Assembly: GCF_003255815.1 (NCBI RefSeq) | Contig: NC_037686.1 | Span: forward strand, 57,137,888-57,201,887 | DNA: 64,000 nucleotides | From: Theropithecus gelada | Lineage: Eukaryota; Chordata; Mammalia; Primates; Cercopithecidae | Direction: 5' to 3' | Part shown: piece after piece, positions 31,922-43,630 of the stretch | Layout of the letters: each line of letters opens with the position of its first letter | How positions within the stretch are numbered: position 1 is the stretch's first letter | Notes under the pieces: generated by a model | Seen by the model: only the letters and a program-made list of their open reading frames with translations | Database searches by the model: none | What the model was told of the DNA's origin: nothing | Program-made: the position numbers and the translations under genes

Positions 31922-34858
31922 ATGACTTAATTAGCCAAACGAGCATCCCTAAATAATTGTTCAGTTTTTTCTTCTTCTTCTTTTTTTTTTTTTTAAATTT
32001 TAAGCTCCATGTCTTTAAGGTCTCATTTAATATACCAAATCCCTTTTCCTTTATTTAGAGTTTACCTGCTGATCCACCTAGACTATTTATCTGTATGTTT
32101 CCATCAGTCTGAATTTTCTTTTTGCATACTCATGGTGCCTTCAGACCACTGCTCTGACCTTTCTTTTCTATCAATTGTCCACTGAATCCAAAGGCTTGAT
32201 CGGACTCAGATTGGATCCCTTGGGCAAGGCATTAGGGGAGTGTATTTTTTCATCAGGCTGCATGTAGTATCTGGGTATTACTCTTATTTCCATGTCTATT
32301 GATGTTCAATGCCTAAGTTATTAATTCACTGGAGGTTCCACATGGTGATACTTTATCATTCTTTTTCACTTATTCCCCAAAATAATTTTAAAACGAGACA
32401 CCTGCTTTGTATGTGGTTACTCAGTATTATAGTTTATATAGAAAAGGAACAATGAATGCTTGAATTTTTCTTTCATTTATCTGGTTTTAAAATATACTTC
32501 ATGTTTCAATCAGTTGTAATTCTTGTTCCCATTGAAGCTCAAATTGCTTATTCTGCAATCTTGTTGTATCTGGTTTGACAAGATGTTCCACACTCTTCCT
32601 GTGTGTTTCTCAATATCTGGAATCTGTAATTTCTCAAAGAAGTTCTGTTTCTTTTAGTGGGACATGGTATTTCAAGACTGCAGCTTGGATCTAGAGATGT
32701 GAATTACTACTGGATAGATTATTGTTTCTAAGTGTTTTTAGTGTACAGAAATTGGACATAGTTAAAATAACCTGTGATTCAATAATGATACATCTAAATC
32801 AAAGGCACAGGGCTGGTGCTTAATTTCTTCTCTTTTACATTTGTATTCCTTATTTTTCACACTGAAAATCTTAATTTTTCAGGTCTTAAGAGAGGACACA
32901 ATTATAATGTGCTATGACTGCTTACTCACATTATATGCATACAAGTTTCAAAACAATGCTATTATTACGTTATCACTAATTATGACTACTCAAAATAGAT
33001 TTATATATTTTTATATGCTATTTCATTATCCTCCAACCACATTTAATGGTTATACTATATCTACATCATAATATCATAGTTTCACTGTAATCTATAATCC
33101 TTCAGTTTTAACCTCACTCTGTATTGATTATATATAAGTAATTATGTAGACCACCAGTCCTTATGTTGGTGTTTTCCTTATAAATTTAGTTGCCTAAAAC
33201 TTGTTTTATAGTAGATTTCTTAGAAACTGTTCATGGGGAAAAATACTTTTGAATTACTACAAGTTGTATGTGCCACTTATAAATAAAGGGCAATGTCTTA
33301 TGGATATAAAATAAGTGGTTCATGTTTTCCTTTCTTGAGTATCTGAATTATCTTACCTCACTTTCCTCTGGAATAACATATTGTTGTAAAAAAGAAAAGG
33401 CTGATGAAGATATAATTATTTGTCACTTATAAATCACTGCTCTTTTTGTCTGGATTCCAAAAGAATTTTTAAATTTTATCTTTAATTTCAGACAGCTTTT
33501 CTAATTTTTTCCCAGAGCCTTTTATTATTTGTAGGTTGGATCTTCTTTACCTATCTTCAGTATTTGCCACTCTTTCTAGACTCCTTTTTAAAAAAATTTC
33601 CTTTGTCTTTATCTTCTCCTCTTAGTATATTTTCTGATGTATTTATTTTAATTTTTGTGTTCCTCCTAGTCCTTACTTCTAAAATATATTTGTTTTTCTA
33701 ATTTTAGTCTTTCTGATACGCATTATTTCTAATTCTGATGTATATCGTTCTTCCATGTCATGTATCATTTTATTAACTATTTTAATCTAATTTATAATTA
33801 TGCATTACAGTTTTGATTAGCTTTTGAGTAACTTTTCTTGGTTTGTTTTTATTGTTTATAAGGAGAATATTCTGCTCTTAGTTATCTTTTTCTAAGCAAC
33901 TGTTTTTGGAGTTTTATCTAAATGTTTTTACTTAACTTTTTAATGTGAACTTAGTTTTTCTTAACTTTTTTTAGTGGGATGCTGAAGTTCAGATAAGTTT
34001 TATAATTTCACTGATGTTCTTCTTTTGTTGTTTTAAGATAGTGTTTAAAAATGTGCAATTTTTTCTTCTGATGTTTCTAGACCCTGCAAACTTTACTTCT
34101 GACATTTCTTTTTATTAACTTCTGTTTTGCTTGTTCTGTTTGAATCTGAATTCACTTCCTGCAGTTTCTCTTCACTATGGATTCCTGTCCTGGGAAACCC
34201 TGCAACCATATTTTCAAGAATATACTTGGTCTCTGCCCCTTAAGACTTTACTCTAGGACTCTTTCATTTACCTGTCCTTGGAAAAGGAAATCTCTCTTTT
34301 TTTTTTTTTTTTTGGCTGCTGTTTTCAGATTGGTCTGCTTTTGCTTCCTACGATATTTATTGGTCATTCAAGGGTTCTCCTTTTCCATGGTCTATCTGGG
34401 ATCCTGCTACTTCTCTGTTTTCCTTCATTGAGATCCTGCTAACATGCGGGGCTTTGATGGTTTATCCCTAACCACTTGCATTTTGGGGTTTCAGTGGATA
34501 TCTTCCCATTTAGTTTCAATGAAAATGTTGGTCCTGGGTGTGTGACTTTGCTATATAGTCCCTCTTTCATTTTATATGTAGGGTTTTAGAAAGAGCCAGT
34601 GTCTACATTTTTACTGCTGCCTCCATATTCTTAGAATTCAATTTTCTAAAACTTGGGCTTTTACAATCAAAATGTTACCTTCTCATATAAATGAAATAAA
34701 AATCGCAACTCAGATATTTATTGTATGTCTAACTGAATTGGAATGTGAAAAATAAATTTAGGAAATGACATAATGAAGTAAATTCTAATCACCTTGATGC
34801 CTCCGACGATCCACACCCATTTTTACTAGCTAAGGAAAGAACTTCTTCAGTGGGCAAG
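31922..34858. other. AT-rich unassigned DNA, possibly decayed L1 antisense
   Basis: Very T-rich on the plus strand from 32820 to 34130, the bias expected from antisense of an A-rich LINE. I could not match it to a specific L1 block. No exon, RNA gene or reading frame above 84 codons. Confidence 0.4.
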
Positions 34859-34915
34859 GTGGTACAGTGGAAAGTGTGTGGATTTTGAAACCAGAGAGAC
34901 TGAAGTTTAATTCTT
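34859..34915 (+). repeat. MIR SINE, left part
   Basis: GGTGGTACAGTGGAAAGTGT, GTGGATTTTGAAACCAGAGA and GACTGAAGTTTAATTC match the MIR 5' third. An Alu interrupts at 34915; MIR continues at 35233. Confidence 0.75.
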
Positions 34916-35232
34916 TTTATTATTATTATTATTATTATTATTTTGAGATGGATTCTCACTCGGTCACCTATGCTGGAGTACTGTGGTGCAATTTTGGCTC
35001 ACTGCAACCTCTGCCTCCTGGTTCAAGTGATTCCCCTGTTTCAGCCTCCCAAGTAGCTGGGATTACAGGCACACACCGCCATGTCTGGTTAATTTATTTT
35101 ATTTTACTTTTAGTAGAGACAAGGTTTCACCATGTTGGCCAGGCTGGTCTTGAACTCCTGACTTCAAGTGATCCACCCACCTTGGCCTCCCCAAATGCTG
35201 GGATTACAGGCATGAGCCACTGCGCTCGGCCC
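34916..35232 (-). mobile_element. AluS-like, full length, antisense, with (TTA)n tail
   Basis: (TAT)n replaces the poly(T) at 34916-34943. Then GAGATGGATTCTCACTCGGT, CTCACTGCAACCTCTGCCTC, TAGCTGGGATTACAGGCACA, AGTAGAGACAAGGTTTCACC, GCTGGGATTACAGGCATGAG and CACTGCGCTCGGCCC. Flanked by GAAGTTTAATTCTT (34902-34915) and GAAATTTAATTCTT (35233-35246), one mismatch in 14. The 124-codon frame across it is an Alu shadow. Confidence 0.96.
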
Positions 35233-35297
35233 GAAATTTAATTCTTAATCTGTTATTTAATACCTGTAAAATTACAGGTGAGATATTTAAGCTTTAA
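35233..35297 (+). repeat. MIR SINE, continuation after Alu
   Basis: Starts with the right duplication copy, then AATCTGTTATTTAATACCTG and TGAGATATTTAAGCTTTAAA, matching the MIR middle. Completes 34859-34915. Confidence 0.65.
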
Positions 35298-36238
35298 ATG
35301 GATTTTCTTGTGAAATGCACACACCTATATCTCTGTATATGGCACATTTTGAATAAATTTTTGTTTCTTTCCCCAAACCCTTTACTCTCCAATGCTATGT
35401 AAAGATTGAAGGTTTAGCAAATTGAACATTTCATTTTTAAAGAATTATTTGCTTTACTTTTTGTTTTTTAGCTGGGGTTATTTTTCCTTTTTTTCCCTGG
35501 TATCAGTTTTGATTTGTTCCTACTTTCTCAATTTAGGAAAATACGAGAAAGGAAGAAAAGCAATGCAAAATTTGAAAAGCTATTGTATAAATTTAAGCGC
35601 ACTTCACAGAACTGTCTCTTCCTACAGACCAGGGCAAACCCGGAAAATAGATTTTCTTTTTTTGTTTTCTCCTTATGCAGATTGTCATATAATGAATTAC
35701 AAACAGAACTCAACTTCTGTAAGCTGCCAGAACTGGGGGCTGGAGATGCTCAGAAGATAGGCGGCCATGATTAAAAAGATTTGCCAAACACTAACTTTGA
35801 ACATGCTGTGGTTTGATTTTTTCAAATGCAACTATGAGCAGAAAATAGCATTTTCTCACTCGGTGAAGTCACGCCTCTCTTTGTCAATGGAATAGTTGAT
35901 AAATCAGTGAAAACAAAATTCAATGTAAATTGAGCTTTCCATCTGGCCACCGTGACACTCTCTAATTCAAGCCAAACAACTTGTCTTTAAGGAAGTCTTT
36001 CTCTGAAGGTACACTAGATTAACAACACTTTACAGAGCTCTTCCATAGTTCAAGAGAGTATTTTAGGACATTCGAGAGAAAAAAAAAAAATCTAGTTAGG
36101 ACAAAAGAAGAATCTAAAAAGGCAATATCTAGTAACCTTTACTCTGAGACATAAAGTGTGTTTGTGTTTAAAGAATATGAATAATTATCCTTCACCCACA
36201 ATATGATTTTTGCAGCGTTTTTATTTTCCTTATATCCA
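35298..36238. other. Unassigned DNA
   Basis: Overlapping frames of 112 and 86 codons (plus, 35422-35774) have no recognised domain. No repeat recognised. Confidence 0.45.
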
Positions 36239-36490
36239 GGCTCTTCTCCCCCCAGCTTTACTGAAGTAAAACTGACCGATAAAAACTGCTTATATTCAAG
36301 ATGTACGATATGTTTCTTTGCTATACACATACATTGTGTAATGATTACCACAAACAAATTAATTAAAACATCCTTCACCACACAGCCACTATCTTGGGCG
36401 TGTGTGTGTTGTGAACACTTAAGACTTGCTCTCTTAGCAAATTTTAATTAAGAAATACAGTATTATTCGCTACGGTCACTATATTAGGTA
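36239..36490 (-). mobile_element. L1M 3' end, antisense
   Basis: CAGCTTTACTGAAGTAAAAC, GCTATACACATACATTGTGT, AATGATTACCACAAACAAAT, ACATCCTTCACCACACAGCC, GTGAACACTTAAGACTTGCT and CTCTTAGCAAATTTTAATTA follow the reversed L1M 3' end. Confidence 0.88.
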
Positions 36491-37587
36491 TGGCTTGTAG
36501 GTTTCCAGGGAGAGGACTAAAATGCAACCTTTGTGAAGTAATAAGGAAGTTCTCAGACAATAATTATTTCCTCGTACAGTTCTAGAGAAAAGATGGACCG
36601 ATTTGCATAAGATGTTCTATTTTGAAACAGCAGAATGCAAAACCAGCACACGTTAGAGTCTATAAAATCAGATGTGAATGTAGAGTTGGGTTCCAAGGTA
36701 TTTATTAGGGATGAATACTTCCAACAAAGGGAAAAAAAGGAATGGGAAGAGGAGGAATGTGAACTTTTATGCGAACCTGAAATTTCACATTTGTGTTATC
36801 AGAAATGTCCTGACCTTTTGCTTCACTCAGTTACCAAATATGGACTGCGACAGGAAAGTGTGACTTTGGGCAAGGTGGCTGTCTGCAGCTAAGGAAGATT
36901 CTGAAGGAGCCAAAGCTGCCGGCTGCTTTCTGACGGCCCTTCTATAGTGGGCAAGCAAGTCCTTCCTCAAAAGGGGATCTGTCTTTGCATTTCCATGTTT
37001 GCCACAAAAATATCAAGTAGTATCACCTGAAATTTGTGAATTGTAACTCCTGACCTGGACATTGTTGAGTAGACCCTAAATTATTATTCTTATAATAATT
37101 AGGGTTTTGTTAAGGAAAGGATGACCAGGACCCCAGGGGAAAACACACAAAGCAATTAAGGGGGATTCTGGGCTGAGGGACCAAGGTTATTACAGATAGG
37201 CAGGGGTTTTGTTTTTGGAAAAGGAGAACTGTTTCTGTTTACACTTATTGGCACAAAAAGTTTTTAAACACAATCAACTGTCCACTTTTCTTTATTCTTT
37301 ATAACACTATTGTTTTCCTGGTTTTAATTTGTTTTATGTCTCATGTTCAAAATAAATGCATTTTAGCATCAACTTTTCCTAATATTGAAATATTTAGAAG
37401 CATTTTAATGATATAATTTTTATACTATAATAATCATATTTAGCATTAATACTAAGTAATCATATTTACTTTTCCTTTTCTATGCTAAACCTATTGTAAT
37501 AGTACAAATCTTGCCAGGCATTGTGTGACAAAGTGCAGTGACACTATCGGTGTCATTGAACTACTCACAGCATAATAAATGAAAATA
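36491..37587. other. Unassigned DNA
   Basis: An 85-codon frame (36635-36892, plus) shows no recognised domain. Nothing else is evident. Confidence 0.45.
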
Positions 37588-38012
37588 CAGTTGACCCTTG
37601 AAAAATGCAGGGTTAGAAGCACTGATCCCTGCACAGTCAGAAATCTGCATATAACTTTTGACTACCCCAAAACTTAACAACTAATAGCCTACTGTTGGCC
37701 AGAAGCCTTACCAAGAATAAAAATAGTGGATTAACACATATTTTATAGTTACATGTATTCTTACAATAAAGTAAATGAGAAAACAATGTTTTTATGAAAA
37801 TCATAAGGAAGAGAAAATATGTTTACTATTCAATACATAGAAGTGGATCATTGTAATGGTCTTCATCCTCGTGGTCTTCATGTTGAATAGACTAAGAAGG
37901 AGGAGGAAGAGGAGGTTTTGGTCTTTTTGTCTTAGACGTAGCAGAGGCAGATGAAAATATGCATATAAGTGGGTCCATAGAGTTCAAACCTATATTGTTC
38001 AAGGGTCAACCC
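37588..38012. mobile_element. Tigger2-type DNA transposon (TcMar-Tigger), internally deleted
   Basis: Inverted ends CAGTTGACCCTTGAAAAATG and TGTTCAAGGGTCAACC with TA dinucleotides directly outside (37586-37587 and 38013-38014), the mariner/Tigger target signature. The interior contains AACTTAACAACTAATAGCCT, AATCATAAGGAAGAGAAAAT and GGAGGAGGAAGAGGAGG, as in non-autonomous Tigger2/MER28-like copies. At 425 bases it lacks a transposase frame. Confidence 0.88.
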
Positions 38013-39914
38013 TACATATTCCAGCTTGGGAAGCAATGGCTCTGTATGTTATGAATGAACTTAAGACCTTGGAGAACAATGATAGTGGCTCATGCCTGCA
38101 TGTACAAGGACCTGGATCAGTGCCCTGCAGTGAATGAGTATCCAGGAGAGAGGACACGGCTTTAACATCAGTGTGGTTTGTCTGAGAATAGCAAAAACCG
38201 TAAAAGGTAACTCAGCCAACACTTCTTTTCCTGTTCTTAGAATTGGAAAGAGGGATGGATCCTTTTGGACTGAGCAAACCCCTGAGATTTTTGGGGCAAT
38301 TAAAGTGTGTGTGCAAAGAGGTCATCAGGGAAGGAAACATAACTTTTGTTCCTAAGGGAGTTTGGTATTCAAACTATAAATTTGATAAATTAAAGAAGTG
38401 TATCCATATTTATACAATGAGACTGTGAAGTAGATCACAGCAGTTACATATTTAAGGGAGGATGAAAAGTATAGTTAAAGGGTGCTTCTTCATCTTCTTC
38501 AGAGAAGATACCATGTTTCAGTTTCCATTTTATTACTTTATATTGGCATACCTTTGGGTAAGTCCCTCTATCTTTTCAGAACTACAGTTTCTGTGCTAAA
38601 ATAAAAGGAAACCAAAAATTTAAACACAAAAAACAGAAGCAGTTGAAGTAGAACTCATGAATTCTTTTTAATGTTTTAATGTCTATAGCTCTTTAAAAAT
38701 TCTGCTAATAATATCCATATACGATTTTAGCCTGCTGTATGGTGAGAAAATCGACATTTTTTTAAATGTAAAAATTAGGAATAAACAAATAAATCTTCCC
38801 CAATTCTGCTTTCAATTTCCTGGAACACTGACATAAAATGTTTATAAAAAAGACCATCCTTTAAATCTGTTTTGTCAATTATTCTGCTGTTGTAGGAACA
38901 GAACTCTAACAACAGTTAAATAACGAAGTTGAAATTCAAAACAACAACGTAGGGCATCCAATAAAGCTCACAGGCATTCATCCTAGAAATCAAGCAGACC
39001 AGCTTTTTAATCTAGGCAACCGTCAGGTATTTTTAACTGAATGTTGAATAAAGGGAACTCTTCAAAATTCATAGTTACCATCTCTTGTTCACCAAGTTTA
39101 CCAAAGGGAGAATTTTGGGGCTCAACATTGCACCACTTTTCCATTAAAATTCTAACAGCACGTTTAGTATCAAATCCCCTTTATTCTCTCCCTGTCATGA
39201 GTGATTAGTGTTTTCCTGCATTCATCAAATTCCTTGTGACCTTTACCCCATATTTCAGTGTCATTCCTCTCTCAAATGCAACTAGGATATTCTCTTCTAG
39301 CACATTTTGATGGACAAGGCAATCCATTTTGTTGTCTAACCTCTATATCAAAGTGACAGAAGATTCAGTGGTTTAACAGCTGGAGAAATTTTCATTACAT
39401 GAATGAGATTTAGATAACACTTCCATTAACAGTACTTAAGATCAATGTCCCTAAACTACCATTCCCAAATCAAGAGTTTATTGTGTGTTTTAATGCTTTA
39501 GAGCCACCAAGTGTTTCTTACTCAAACTGCCTGTAACATAATTTGGGATGCAAGTTATGTAAATAATGTTGAGATCATTTATTGGAAACCTCCAGCAAAT
39601 AGCTGAAGATGCCCTCATCCTCCACTGAATAAAATTATAAAATGAAATAAAAAGGTCTTTAAAGGGTGCTCTATGCAAAGGGTGCTCTATGCAGTTATGC
39701 AGCTACCCTGGCTCCCACCTGGTGTTTATAGCATCCACTGTTAGCTTGAAGAAGTGACTTTGATACAGGATTTAAGAAGAAATTACTTAGCAGATAGTGA
39801 GGGTATGGAAGTCCTTGGTAAGGTTTTCTTTTTAATGAAAAGCAGCCCCAAATTATTTTTCTGTCTAACAAAGGCAGCCTGTAAAATTGAGCTGCAGACA
39901 TAGATGCTGCCAGT
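38013..39914. other. Unassigned DNA; small tandem repeat
   Basis: AAAGGGTGCTCTATGC is repeated head-to-tail at 39661-39676 and 39677-39692. Overlapping plus-strand frames of 73 and 61 codons (38134-38428) have no recognised domain. Otherwise featureless. Confidence 0.5.
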
Positions 39915-40340
39915 AGTACCAGTCATGTTCAAGATGGTGGCTCCATCTTCCCTTCTCTTTTTCAGCATGTGTATGGTGAGGACCAGACAAGATGGCGCTG
40001 GCTAAGGGAAACTTCATTTGCATAATAAGATTAGGGTGGGTTGACCAGCCTTCCCCTTGCGCTGTGTAAATGTCACACCTGATGGAACCAATCTGTGAGC
40101 CCTACATAAATCAGACATCATCTCCTCAAGCCGTACTGTAAAATCCGGCACGTTAGTCATGGCCAGTCTTTTCCTCTGAGAAGTCCCATCTCTCTCATTA
40201 GAGAGAAAGCTGTTTTCCTTTCTATTTCTTTCTCTTTTGTTTGCCTGTTAAACTCCACTCCTAAACTCCTCCTGTGTGTCCTTGTCCTAAATTTTCCTGG
40301 TGTGAGACAACAAACCCCGGGTATTTACCCCGGCCAATGA
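39915..40340 (+). mobile_element. Probable class I ERV solo LTR, subfamily not assigned
   Basis: Text such as GAGGACCAGACAAGATGGCG, TTCATTTGCATAATAAGATT, AATCTGTGAGCCCTACATAA, GCCTGTTAAACTCCACTCCT, TCCTGTGTGTCCTTGTCCTA and ACAAACCCCGGGTATTTACC is laid out as an LTR: U3, a CATAAATCA TATA-like box, then R/U5 with a TTAAACTC signal. It reads like ERV1 LTRs that end ..CGAACCCCGGGTATTTACCC... Ends are uncertain by tens of bases, and no duplication was found. Confidence 0.65.
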
Positions 40341-43300
40341 GGTGCTTCAACTTGTTCAGTTGAACCATTCTCAGACACTTAGTCTACCAGTCTAATCCCT
40401 CTTCTCACTCACCACTCTTTCAAATAAAAAGAAACTGAGCCAGAATTATGACTTCGTTTTAAAATTTTGTGTTCTGACATAGCTCTTCAATAACTCTCAT
40501 TCACTGAATAAAAATAATTCCTTTAATTTGGAAATTAATATTTCTGTGAATAGATTGTAAATGCGTAGTAGTCCACAAATGAGTCTGGGACAGATTTTGG
40601 CATGTAATGGACATCCCTTATTTACTTGTGAAATTGTTGAGATGAAATGCAACTGATTTTGTGGTAAGTACAAGAAATTAGTGATAGGGTGATACTGGTT
40701 TTTGAATTAATTACCTCAAAGTTTTGTTTTTATAGAATTCAGGATGTACCTTAATTTTTGCTTAATTGCTTGAGTAATATGTATGCTAAGATAAATTTTG
40801 ATTTCATTGATTCTCTTTTATTTTAGCTGGTATAAAACAAAGTAACTGACAGTAATTTTAAGTCAAACCTCAAGGATTATTAAGACCAGTGGTTACTAAT
40901 ATTATAGAAAGACTACCTAGGAATATCCAACCTAACACCCTCCCCTGAAATGTATGGAATATTCTGATGTCAAGAAAAAACATTTTCTAAGTTTCCAACA
41001 TCCTCCCACCTTCAGCACTAGGAACTCATTTATAGTAGCTGTGAGATATGGGTCTGGAAATCACTCCATTCACCAAATGGGCAAAGTAAGGCAATGGAAT
41101 GAAGAGTAAAAAACCACTGACAAGTCTTAAAATATTTTGAAAAAATTAGGAATTTGCATAACTGGAGTACCTGATGAATTCTAAAAAGAGAAGCAGAGGG
41201 AGGCATTAGAAAAACATGACTTTACATGCTAATAAAAGGAAGATTAGTTTCTGGGGACTCTAGGAAAGAGGGTATATTTCCAATTTTTATTGGATTGCTT
41301 CTAAAAACAGTCAATGTAATCTTTATGGCGTAAATGTAGACTGTAACTTCAGGTAAAGTTGCGTGGAAAAAAAGAAAGGCTGTTGTGTTTCCACCCTCTC
41401 CTACTACATTATACCAAAACTTACCACTTAGTTGTAATATCTGTTTGGTCAAGGGTATGTCTCATGTGTAGAGTTTGACATAGGGTGGAGAGAAATTAAT
41501 TGCTCCTTTGTCAGTTAATGAAGAAACTTTTTGGAATTTCCTACACAAATATATGGAGTTATTTCTTAACCCTACTACTTTCAGTACTCTGTGCACACTT
41601 GTTATGCTTTTCTAGGTTGGATAATTAAACTTTTGTTGTTATTTGATGGAGACAGTAGTCTAATAAAATCAAACCAGAAAAAGCCAACAATTGATATTTG
41701 CTTTAACTTCATTATTTTTTAAAGTGAGACAATTTAGCCAGATGATGTTAATTATAATTTATACTGGAGAACACATTTCCTGTTTTATATCCAGATATAA
41801 ATATTGGATCATGTTGGCTATTTCAGTCTTTTTCCTTGCGCTGTACAGGCTACATTTGGTATTAATTTCAGATTCACCTGCTAGACAATCATTTCCCTTT
41901 CCCTTACCCTGCAAAATGAATCTTCAGACAGATGTTATGCATGGAAACGAATCTGATCCAATACTATCAGCAATGCCACTAAAAAAATCACCTGAAAAAT
42001 ATTGTCTCATGTCTCTAGACTTCCCATTTTAGCAATTATCTAAAATACTAAACTCATACCAAATACTATATTTTAATTATGACTAAAGATTTGGAAGATT
42101 CTTAGTGAATGTCTATGTAAATGAAGCTAAAAAAGAAATTCACTTTTCCATGTTATATAAAATTTATACCAAATTAATCCTCTGATTCTGCACATCCGGT
42201 TTTCTAACTGGTCATAATATATCAGATTTTACCTCTTCTCTGTGTCTCTTTACTAGAAGCTGAAAATTAGAAAAATAAGCTTAGGCCAGTAATCGCAATT
42301 ATTCAGAAATTCTGAATTTAAAATTTTAATTCTGAAAGCTGTATTTTTTTAAAAGAATAAAATAAACTAGGAAGAAAACTATTTCTAATTTGTCTTAGAG
42401 GTGGGAATCATTGACTGATGTTTCTTCTCTAACCTTAGAAATGCCAAACTCTACATCACTATATCATTACCTAGTGACATAGATCTATGAGAAGACATCC
42501 GTCTAACATGAGCTAATTTCTCTACCTAAAGGGGAGAGGGTAAGCATATGTTTTTGCATTTTTGGCACAGAAAGGTGATGCTGGAAAGCTCTGGTTTTCA
42601 GACATTTTCCAAGCAACTTCTGTGCAGCTCCCAATCTGCATGTTTCTACTGTGTGTGTCTCCCTGTGTGTGAAATTGATTAGGAGCAGCATGAATCTGTC
42701 ACTGAGAGTTATAGTGACTGGGATTTAGGGGGACTTCAGCCTATTTTTGTTGATGCTCTACTGTGCCCACACACCCCTTCAAATATGACCCGGGTCTGAA
42801 AATGATGTAGTTTAATGTGTCAAGATCCTCATGGGCAGAGGTTTCTTTTTAAGAAAATATGAAAACAATTTTTACCCCTTGTTATTCTCCAACAAAGAAT
42901 GATCAGGTCAGAAGATTAAAATGCTTTTCAGTATGATAGTAAATATCTGCAGGAATATATCTGAAGGAATAACAGAAAATGTAAGAAAACTACTCATCAA
43001 CAACTTAAGTGGTCAGAGCCATGTCTTTTATTTGCACAACACTAATCCTTTTTAAAGCACATCATACTTCAAATTCCTTGAATTTAGGAGCCTTTAAGTG
43101 TTTCTTCTGTCATCTATTTTTGTTTATTTGTAAGAATATATGGTGGTGCTTCATGGTAAAGTGGTGAATTAGTTTATATTGCAGTGGCATTGACGTCTAT
43201 CACTGAAAAGCAGTAGATAGTACATTCTAATAGTATCTTCTTGTAACCAAACAAGAATATCCAAATATTCAAATTTAGTTTGATCGTAAATGCACATTAA

Positions 43301-43544
43301 ATTTATCTGATTTAGTTAAATAAAATTATTTAATATCTTCTCAAACATAGGATATGGTAGTATGGTTAGTTTTAGCTAGGAGTTCAAGGAATAGGACAGA
43401 TTCTTTTACTTTGGAGTAGTCAAAAATACTGAAATGCCACTCTGTATCTTGAGAAAAGGAACTATTGTTATGTTATTTGAAAACAAAAAAGGATAATAGC
43501 CATAATTCATACGTATTATCCATTAGTGATTTTGTACATATTAA
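40341..43544. other. Unassigned DNA, repeat-poor
   Basis: Over 3 kb without a recognisable transposable element or exon. A 113-codon frame (41691-42032, plus) has no recognised domain. A cross-species conservation track would be the useful test here. Confidence 0.45.
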
Positions 43545-43630
43545 ACCCAATTAAATCAGAGTCTCAGGGTTGGGGTCTGAACATTAATATGCTGTGACAG
43601 CTAATCAAACAGGATTCAGAACAATTGCTG
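43545..43630 (+). mobile_element. MER5A fragment
   Basis: AAATCAGAGTCTCAGGGTTG, GGGTCTGAACATTAATATGC and AACAGGATTCAGAAC follow the central MER5A text (…gaatcagaatctctggggtgggg…). Short, without terminal repeats. Confidence 0.55.

Noticed and set aside
31501..31925. Low-complexity KEGR/PSFL proteins on both strands
   Set aside because: They are translations of the (TTCC)n microsatellite and the adjoining Alu and contain the uncalled base.
31922..34640. Old L1 in antisense
   Set aside because: The T-rich bias fits, but no specific L1 block could be matched, so it is described only as unassigned.
34867..35241. 124-codon plus-strand frame
   Set aside because: It is an antisense Alu with a (TAT)n tail; the peptide is the familiar Alu-antisense translation.
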